Shown here in pieces: positions 52,133 to 57,068 of a stretch of DNA of 57,068 nt (positions within the stretch are counted from its first letter, which is position 1; every line of letters begins with the position of its first letter). Source of the stretch: Burkholderiaceae bacterium (lineage in GTDB: Bacteria; Pseudomonadota; Gammaproteobacteria; Burkholderiales; Burkholderiaceae_C); the NCBI GenBank assembly GCA_030695205.1, contig JAUYTN010000040.1, forward strand, positions 82,426-139,493. The letters are read 5' to 3'. The position numbers and the translations under genes were made by a program. The notes beneath the pieces were generated by a model. The model saw only the letters and a list, made by a program, of their open reading frames with translations. It was not told the origin of the DNA and ran no database searches.

Positions 52133-53182
52133 TTAAAACTGATTGAGGAAGCGCAGGTCGCCGTCAAAAAACAGCCGAAGATCGCTGACCCCGTAGCGCA
52201 GCATCGTCAAACGGTCGGGCCCCATTCCGAACGCAAAGCCCATGAAATGCTCTGGGTCCAGACCCATGTTGCGAATCACATTCGGGTGCACCTGACCCGA
52301 CCCGGCAACCTCCAGCCACCGGCCCGCCAATGGCCCGCTTTGAAACTGAATATCGATCTCTGCACTGGGCTCGGTGAACGGAAAAAAACTGGGCCGAAAC
52401 CGCAGCACCAGGTCGTCGCTCTCAAAAAAAGTGCGGCAAAAATCGGTGAAGGAAACCTTCAAATCTTTGAAGCTGATGGCCTCCCCCACCCACAGGCCTT
52501 CACACTGGTGGAACATGGGCGAATGTGTTGCGTCACTGTCCACGCGGTAGGTACGGCCAGGCGCAATCACCCGGATCTCAGGCATACCCTGCCCGGCATC
52601 CAGTCGGCCCCGGTGGCGTTTGACGTGGGCCACTGCATGACGGATCTGCATCGGGCTGGTGTGGGTGCGCAACAGCAAAGGTGCGCCACCCGATTCGCCT
52701 TGCACGTAGAAGGTATCGTGCATGGAACGGGCCGGATGGTCTTCCGGTGTGTTCAGTGCCGTGAAGTTGAACCAATCTGACTCAATCTCAGGCCCCTGCG
52801 CCACAGAAAAGCCCATTGACGAAAAAATGGACTCAATGCGCTCCATGGTGATGGAAACCGGGTGCAAACCGCCACCACCCACAGTGCGGCCAGGCAATGT
52901 GACATCCAACGCTTCAGCCGCCAACTGCTTGTCCAGCGCCGCTTGCGCCAACTCAGCACGCCTGGTTCCCAACGCCCCCTCGATGGCCACTTTGGCGGCA
53001 TGCACAGCCGCTCCCCGTGACTTTTTTTCCTCCACTGGCAACGTAGCCAGCCCCTTCATCAGTTCGGTGATCCGCCCGGACTTGCCCAAAAACTGGGCCT
53101 TGGCATTTTCCAGATCGGTCACCGTTGGGGCGGCCGAGAACAACTTGTGGGCGGAATCGACCAGGGAGTTCAACTCGTTCAT
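52133..53182 (-). CDS. pheS: Phenylalanine-tRNA ligase alpha subunit
   Basis: 349 aa from ATG 53182. Class II catalytic subunit: motif 1 [19 protein letters not shown], motif 2 [19 protein letters not shown] and motif 3 [18 protein letters not shown]-terminal coiled coil for tRNA contact. A terminator-like hairpin with eight U lies 13 bases upstream of the start, between rplT and pheS. Confidence 0.97.
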   Translation of the reverse strand: MNELNSLVDSAHKLFSAAPTVTDLENAKAQFLGKSGRITELMKGLATLPVEEKKSRGAAVHAAKVAIEGALGTRRAELAQAALDKQLAAEALDVTLPGRTVGGGGLHPVSITMERIESIFSSMGFSVAQGPEIESDWFNFTALNTPEDHPARSMHDTFYVQGESGGAPLLLRTHTSPMQIRHAVAHVKRHRGRLDAGQGMPEIRVIAPGRTYRVDSDATHSPMFHQCEGLWVGEAISFKDLKVSFTDFCRTFFESDDLVLRFRPSFFPFTEPSAEIDIQFQSGPLAGRWLEVAGSGQVHPNVIRNMGLDPEHFMGFAFGMGPDRLTMLRYGVSDLRLFFDGDLRFLNQF

Positions 53183-53195
53183 AACGCTCTCATCC

Positions 53196-53229
53196 AAAAA
53201 AAAGGGCCCGTGCGCGAAGCCTGGGCCCT
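53196..53229 (-). terminator. Terminator/attenuator between rplT and pheS
   Basis: GGGCCC arms (53204-53209 and 53223-53228, plus A-T) with a 13-base loop, followed on the minus strand by eight T's, ending just before the pheS ribosome site. A second hairpin with GTGGCTC arms (53233-53239 and 53253-53259) lies upstream. Readthrough would set pheST-ihfA levels. No Phe-rich leader peptide was found in any frame. Confidence 0.7.
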
Positions 53230-53275
53230 GGTGTGGCTCGGGGTACAACCCAGAGCCACGAGTGCACGCAACAGC

Positions 53276-53635
53276 TTACGCGGCGAGCGTCGTTTTCACT
53301 TGGGCAACGATGCTTGCGAACGCAGCTTTGTCGTTCACGGCCAGATCAGCCAACATTTTGCGGTCAATCTCGATGGCAGCCTTTTTCAGGCCGTTGGCGA
53401 ACTGGCTGTAGGTCAGGCCCAATTCGCGAGCACCGGCATTGATACGGGCGATCCAGAGTTGGCGGAACACACGTTTGCGGTTGCGGCGGTCGCGGTAGGC
53501 GTACTGACCAGCCTTCATAACCGCTTGCTTGGCAATGCGGAACACATTGCCGCGGCGGCCGCGGAAACCCTTGGCGAGAGCTAAAACTTTTTTGTGGCGG
53601 GCGCGAGCCGTTACACCACGTTTGACGCGAGGCAT
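53276..53635 (-). CDS. rplT: 50S ribosomal protein L20
   Basis: 119 aa. [30 protein letters not shown] is the typical basic N-terminus. Binds 23S rRNA early in 50S assembly and, in enterobacteria, represses the rpmI-rplT message. 24 bases after rpmI. Confidence 0.98.
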   Translation of the reverse strand: MPRVKRGVTARARHKKVLALAKGFRGRRGNVFRIAKQAVMKAGQYAYRDRRNRKRVFRQLWIARINAGARELGLTYSQFANGLKKAAIEIDRKMLADLAVNDKAAFASIVAQVKTTLAA

Positions 53636-53659
53636 GAGTTACTCCTTGTTCGTCGTTGA

Positions 53660-53863
53660 TCAGATACCCATGCCGGGCAACATTTGTGCCATGTGACCCA
53701 TATTGGTCTCATGCACAGACACCGAACCGCGCAGGTGGCGCTTGTTCTTGGTTGTCTTCTTGGTCAGGATGTGGCGTTTGAACGCCTGACCGCGCTTGAC
53801 GGTACCGCCTGGACGAACGCGAAAGCGCTTCTTAGCTCCGCTTTTGGTCTTCATTTTGGGCAT
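53660..53863 (-). CDS. rpmI: 50S ribosomal protein L35
   Basis: 67 aa from ATG 53863. [20 protein letters not shown] is a full L35 N-terminus, and the basic [18 protein letters not shown] follows. The 165 bases upstream hold a terminator-like hairpin and a second hairpin, where L20-mediated control could act. Confidence 0.98.
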   Translation of the reverse strand: MPKMKTKSGAKKRFRVRPGGTVKRGQAFKRHILTKKTTKNKRHLRGSVSVHETNMGHMAQMLPGMGI

Positions 53864-53982
53864 TGAATGCTCCTTTGGATTGTGCTCGTGAGGCGTCACA
53901 CACCGGTGTGAACTTGCAGGCCCCGAGCCACTTTTTGTGCAGCCGATTCACCGACTGCGGGCTTGGGACAAGTCCCAAACCA

Positions 53983-54013
53983 AAAACATCCCAGACGGAT
54001 AAACGCCTGGGAC
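53983..54013 (-). terminator. Hairpin with U-run between infC and rpmI
   Basis: On the minus strand an 11-pair stem (CGTCCCAGGCG with CGTCTGGGATG, two G-U) and six-base loop, followed by TTTTT. It lies just past the infC stop. A second hairpin (TTGGGAC with GTCCCAA) follows. Partial termination here would lower ribosomal protein output relative to IF3, or the structures may be an L20 operator. Confidence 0.65.
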
Positions 54014-54028
54014 GTTAATCTTGCATGC

Positions 54029-54622
54029 TTACTCCACCACTGCCGACGACTCGGCGGTTTTGGCGCCGCTGGACGGCTTTTTGCGACCGGGGGCGATCAT
54101 CATGATCATTTGACGGCCTTCCAGCTTGGGAAACTGCTCCACCACAATGGAGTCAGCCAGATCATCACGGATGCGTTGCAGCAACGCCAGACCAATTTCC
54201 TGGTGGGTGATTTCGCGGCCCCTGAACCGCAAGGTGATCTTGCACTTGTCACCGTCGCCCAAAAAGCGGCGGATGTTGCGCATCTTGATGTTGTAGTCGC
54301 CATCATCGGTGCCCGGACGGAACTTGACTTCCTTGATCTCGATCACCGTCTGCTTGGCCTTGGCTTCAGCCGCCTTTTTCTGCTCTTGGTACTTGAATTT
54401 GCCGTAATCCATAAGCCGACAAACTGGTGGATTCGCTGCAGCAGCGATCTCTACCAAGTCAACATCCAACTCACCCGCCATGCGAAGAGCGTCCATCAAA
54501 CTGACGATCCCCAGAGGCTCATTCTCTGGCCCTGATAGGCGCACTTCAGGCGCCATGATCTCGCGGTTCAAACGGTGTTGACGCTCTTCACGCTGGCGAC
54601 GGTCACGAAAATTGGTAGCTAT
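54029..54622 (-). CDS. infC: Translation initiation factor IF-3, probable non-AUG start (ATA)
   Basis: 197 aa if translated from ATA 54622. The conserved IF3 N-terminus [30 protein letters not shown] is encoded immediately after that codon. An in-frame TAA lies 15 bases upstream, with no ATG, GTG or TTG between. The first canonical start codons, TTG 54571 and ATG 54556, would delete 17-22 conserved residues. IF3 genes commonly use rare starts (AUU in enterobacteria) that IF3 itself discriminates against, giving autoregulation. AAGCGAG about seven bases upstream is the best ribosome-site match. Confidence 0.9.
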   Translation of the reverse strand: MATNFRDRRQREERQHRLNREIMAPEVRLSGPENEPLGIVSLMDALRMAGELDVDLVEIAAAANPPVCRLMDYGKFKYQEQKKAAEAKAKQTVIEIKEVKFRPGTDDGDYNIKMRNIRRFLGDGDKCKITLRFRGREITHQEIGLALLQRIRDDLADSIVVEQFPKLEGRQMIMMIAPGRKKPSSGAKTAESSAVVE

Positions 54623-54675
54623 GGTGGTACTCGCTTACTTGAACTGATACAGAACAGACAACTGACAACCCAGCG

Positions 54676-56583
54676 TCACCGCTTGGATTGGATTGCGTCT
54701 CGGATTTTTTCGCTGAACTCGGCCACATCCATGATGCCCAAGTCTTGGTTACCCCGGGCTCTGACAGACACCTTGCCTGAGGCTTTTTCTTTGTCACCAG
54801 CAACCAGTATGAAGGGGACTTTTTGTAGCGAAACCTCTCGTATTTTATACGTAATCTTTTCGTTCCTCAGATCCAGCATCACCCTCACCCCCTGACGCTG
54901 CAGCGTTTTCGCCACATCTCGCACGTAATCTGCCTGTGCATCAGTGATGTTGAGAACCGCTACTTGGACCGGTGACAGCCAGGCAGGCAAGGCACCAGCG
55001 TACTGCTCGATCAAAATTCCGATGAAGCGCTCCAAACTGCCCACGATGGCCCGGTGCAGCATGACGGGCCGGTGGCGAGCGCCGTCTTCACCCACGAATT
55101 CAGCATCCAGCCGCTCCGGCAGGTTGGGGTCCACCTGGATGGTGCCGCATTGCCAGGGACGTCCCAACGCGTCTTTCAGGGTGTATTCAATTTTTGGACC
55201 ATAAAAAGCACCTTCACCCGGCAGGTATTCAAACTCGCAACCTGACGCTCGCAAGCCCTCGGCCAAAGCTGACTCCGCCAGGTCCCACGATTCATCCGAA
55301 CCGATGCGCTTCTCGGGTCGGGTTGACAGCTTGTAAATGATGTCTGTGAACCCGAAATCGCGGTACACGCGCTGCAACAAAGCGGTAAAGGCCTTCACCT
55401 CCCCCTGGATCATGTCCTCGGTACAGAAGATATGCCCATCGTCCTGGGTGAACCCCCGAACCCGCATGATGCCGTGCAGCCCCCCCGTCGGCTCATTGCG
55501 GTGACACTGCCCAAATTCGCCAAAGCGCAGCGGCAAATCCCGGTAGCTTTTGATGCCCTGCTTGTAAATCAGCACATGTCCCGGGCAGTTCATTGGTTTG
55601 AGGGCGTAATCCCGCTTTTCCGACTCGGTGGTGAACATGTTTTCGCGGTATTTGTCCCAATGACCAGTCTTTTCCCACAGCGCCCGATCCAGAATTTGGG
55701 GTCCCTTCACCTCCTGGTAGCCGTTTTCTCGGTACACATTGCGCATGTACTGCTCCACCTCCTGCCAAAGTGTCCAGCCTTTGGGGTGCCAAAACACCGT
55801 ACCGGGGCTGTGCTCGTCCAGATGGAACAGATCCAGCTCACGCCCGAGCTTGCGGTGGTCACGCTTTTCAGCCTCTTCCAGAACCGTCAGGTACTGCTGG
55901 AGGTCGTCCTTGGTGGCCCATGCGGTGCCGTACACCCGCTGAAGCATTTCATTTCTGTGGTCACCACGCCAATACGCACCAGCCACTTTCATGAGTTTGA
56001 AATGTTTGAGCTTGCCGGTACTGGGGACGTGTGGCCCACGGCAGAGGTCTTCGAAGGCACCTTCCCGGTAGAGGCTGACCGGCTGCTCGGTTGGGATGCT
56101 GGCAATGATTTCAGCCTTGTAGTGCTCGCCCAGGCCCTTGAAGTAACTCACAGCCTCATCTCGTGGCAGCTCTCTCCTGACGATCGGCTCATCCAATGCA
56201 GCCAACTCATGCATCCGCCGCTCAATGCGCACGAGATCGTCCTCTGTCAACGGCCGTGGACAGGAGAAATCGTAGTAAAACCCGTTCTCGATCACCGGCC
56301 CAATGGTGACCTGCACCTCTGGAAACAGGTCTTTGACTGCATACGCCAGCAAATGGGCGGTGGAGTGGCGAATCAACTCCAGCCCCTCGGGATCTTTGGC
56401 CGTCACGATGGATAGCGATGCATCGGTCTCCAGGCGGTGTGACAGATCCACCAGCTGGGCACCGACTTTTCCACCCAAGGCGGCTTTGGCCAAACCAGCA
56501 CCGATGGATGCGGCGACCTCCGCGACCGTGACAGGACCGGAAAACTGGCGCTGAGAGCCATCGGGAAGTGTGATGTTGAGCAT
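54676..56583 (-). CDS. thrS: Threonine-tRNA ligase
   Basis: 635 aa. TGS domain at residues 1-61, editing domain with HSTAHLL and the zinc-type HRNEMLQR stretch, then the class II core: [10 protein letters not shown] (Zn Cys), [47 protein letters not shown] and [11 protein letters not shown]. The C-terminal anticodon domain is complete. The start lies only 11 bases after a terminator-like T-run. Immediate upstream features are a candidate leader peptide and a group II intron end. Confidence 0.97.
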   Translation of the reverse strand: MLNITLPDGSQRQFSGPVTVAEVAASIGAGLAKAALGGKVGAQLVDLSHRLETDASLSIVTAKDPEGLELIRHSTAHLLAYAVKDLFPEVQVTIGPVIENGFYYDFSCPRPLTEDDLVRIERRMHELAALDEPIVRRELPRDEAVSYFKGLGEHYKAEIIASIPTEQPVSLYREGAFEDLCRGPHVPSTGKLKHFKLMKVAGAYWRGDHRNEMLQRVYGTAWATKDDLQQYLTVLEEAEKRDHRKLGRELDLFHLDEHSPGTVFWHPKGWTLWQEVEQYMRNVYRENGYQEVKGPQILDRALWEKTGHWDKYRENMFTTESEKRDYALKPMNCPGHVLIYKQGIKSYRDLPLRFGEFGQCHRNEPTGGLHGIMRVRGFTQDDGHIFCTEDMIQGEVKAFTALLQRVYRDFGFTDIIYKLSTRPEKRIGSDESWDLAESALAEGLRASGCEFEYLPGEGAFYGPKIEYTLKDALGRPWQCGTIQVDPNLPERLDAEFVGEDGARHRPVMLHRAIVGSLERFIGILIEQYAGALPAWLSPVQVAVLNITDAQADYVRDVAKTLQRQGVRVMLDLRNEKITYKIREVSLQKVPFILVAGDKEKASGKVSVRARGNQDLGIMDVAEFSEKIRDAIQSKR

Positions 56584-56594
56584 GACTGCGGTCC

Positions 56595-56626
56595 AAAAAA
56601 CAAAAAGCGCGGCTCCGGGCCGCGCT
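56595..56626 (-). terminator. Terminator-like hairpin in the thrS leader
   Basis: On the minus strand AGCGCGGC and GCCGCGCT form a perfect 8-pair stem with a 5-base loop, followed by TTTTTGTTTTTT, 11 bases before the thrS ATG. It either ends upstream transcripts or acts as an attenuator of thrS. Confidence 0.75.
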
Positions 56627-56673
56627 GAAAAAAGGATATGAAGAAACTATTGGGCAGGCGCGAACTGCGGGCC

Positions 56674-56715
56674 TCAAAGGGCCTGGCTGAGCAATCTCCT
56701 AGTTCGCGGTGTCAT
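56674..56715 (-). CDS. Candidate thrS leader peptide
   Basis: 13 residues, MTPRTRRLLSQAL, from ATG 56715, with AAAGG ten bases upstream. Two of the first five residues are Thr (ACA, ACT). The CGCGAACT bases that include codon 5 can pair with AGTTCGCG downstream, and the terminator at 56595-56626 follows. This is the layout of translation-coupled attenuation, but two Thr codons are few and homologues are needed. Confidence 0.35.
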   Translation of the reverse strand: MTPRTRRLLSQAL

Positions 56716-56816
56716 AACCAATGCGCCTTTCTCATCCTTGTTATCCTGTCAGTCTTTTATTTTCCCACAACTTGCCCATCGGCATAGGGGGTCCCCCGCA
56801 ATGGAAGACACCCCTG

Positions 56817-56854
56817 CCACACCACCGGGCATGCGGGTCCGCACCCGGCGGTTC
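56817..56854 (-). ncRNA. Group II intron domain V
   Basis: The minus strand begins GAACCGCCGGG and ends CCCGGTGGTGTG, the conserved frame of domain V in many bacterial group II introns. The long stem has a two-base bulge and a short loop, holding the ribozyme's catalytic bases. It lies 12 bases after the reverse transcriptase stop. Confidence 0.8.
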
Positions 56855-56866
56855 GAGAGTTTGAGG

Positions 56867-57067
56867 TCAGGACAGCCTCGGCACTCCCAGCCTGTCAAAG
56901 TACGCAATGGTCAAAACGGTCTTGATAACCCCGTTGCTGTTACGCCACCAGCGGTGGCAGTTGCCCGCCACTTGTTTGGCCACATCTTCCGATCCCCCCA
57001 GTGCCTTGAGCTCGCGATAAATCGTCTTTGGCCTCTTCCAATGCTTGAGTTGGATGGCCCGTAATCG
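56867..57067 (-). CDS. Group II intron reverse transcriptase/maturase, C-terminal fragment
   Basis: 66 aa are visible, open at the window's right edge; the frame is read from the base at 57067. RLRAIQLKHWKRPKTIYREL, the middle VAKQVAGNCHRWWRNSNGVI and the ending AYFDRLGVPRLS match the C-terminal GIIM/maturase region of bacterial group II intron proteins. The protein would splice and mobilise the intron. Catalytic RT motifs lie outside the window. Confidence 0.85.
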   Translation of the reverse strand, partial: RLRAIQLKHWKRPKTIYRELKALGGSEDVAKQVAGNCHRWWRNSNGVIKTVLTIAYFDRLGVPRLS

Positions 57068-57068
57068 G

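Larger units (their letters stand above)
56778..57068 (-). mobile_element. 3' end of a group II intron, continuing past the right edge
   Basis: Three elements on the minus strand in order: the C-terminal end of an intron reverse transcriptase, a domain V core, and a domain VI-like hairpin (GGGGGACCCCC region) ending about CCTATGCCGAT at 56778, the likely 3' splice junction. The 5' part is outside the window, so whether it is complete is unknown. Confidence 0.8.

Noticed and set aside
56584..56715. T-box riboswitch upstream of thrS
   Set aside because: No T-box consensus or specifier stem was seen, and T-boxes are rare in proteobacteria. A leader peptide/terminator arrangement fits better.

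Overview
The window is high-GC chromosomal DNA from a betaproteobacterium, most likely order Burkholderiales and family Comamonadaceae. This rests on protein character, the gene orders mltG-tmk-holB-pilZ-tatD and thrS-infC-rpmI-rplT-pheS-pheT-ihfA-merR-tRNA-Pro, and small AT-rich dispersed repeats between genes. No database search was possible, so the family is an inference.

Layout. 1-11 kb: a tightly overlapping housekeeping operon (mltG, tmk, holB, pilZ, tatD) on the minus strand, with tatD fused in frame to an ankyrin-repeat protein. Then come divergent ygfZ and a TANGO2-like gene, a CYTH protein, a thioesterase-acetyltransferase fusion, an HSL-type esterase and an iron-type alcohol dehydrogenase. 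11.1-12.5 kb: tRNA-Leu(CAG) with a strong terminator, and a Bcr/CflA-type drug exporter. 12.6-31 kb: a complete module for the last two steps of denitrification. The nos part reads DUF2946-nosZ-nosR-nosD-nosF-nosY-nosL-nosL2 on the minus strand, with a lipoprotein cytochrome c and nosX/apbE divergent. The nor part reads norC-norB-norQ-[4Fe-4S membrane protein]-norD on the minus strand, with a Crp/Fnr regulator, norE and norF divergent. A TTGA-N6-TCAA palindrome sits at exactly -41.5 relative to a candidate norC promoter. No nirS/nirK or nar genes lie in the window, so it supports NO to N2O to N2 only.

31-49 kb: a SemiSWEET transporter, a patatin-like lipase/selD/HDOD/HDOD operon, tex, two SDR enzymes, an ElaA-type acetyltransferase, a zinc-independent MDR oxidoreductase, a PaaI-type thioesterase, a PAS-GGDEF-EAL protein, an acyl-CoA dehydrogenase and a PAS-GGDEF cyclase. 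The lipid and acyl-CoA enzymes suggest beta-oxidation or solvent metabolism. 48.6-57 kb: tRNA-Pro(GGG) and the translation operon. The right edge holds the 3' end of a group II intron (reverse transcriptase C-terminus plus domains V/VI) immediately upstream of thrS.

Points worth a second look: the NosZ precursor carries a twin-arginine signal whose end matches a lipobox, so the enzyme may be membrane-tethered; a Cys/His/Met-rich DUF2946 protein leads the nosZ transcript; infC appears to start at ATA; thrS has a candidate leader peptide and terminator; and a dispersed AT-rich repeat family has entered the tex reading frame.
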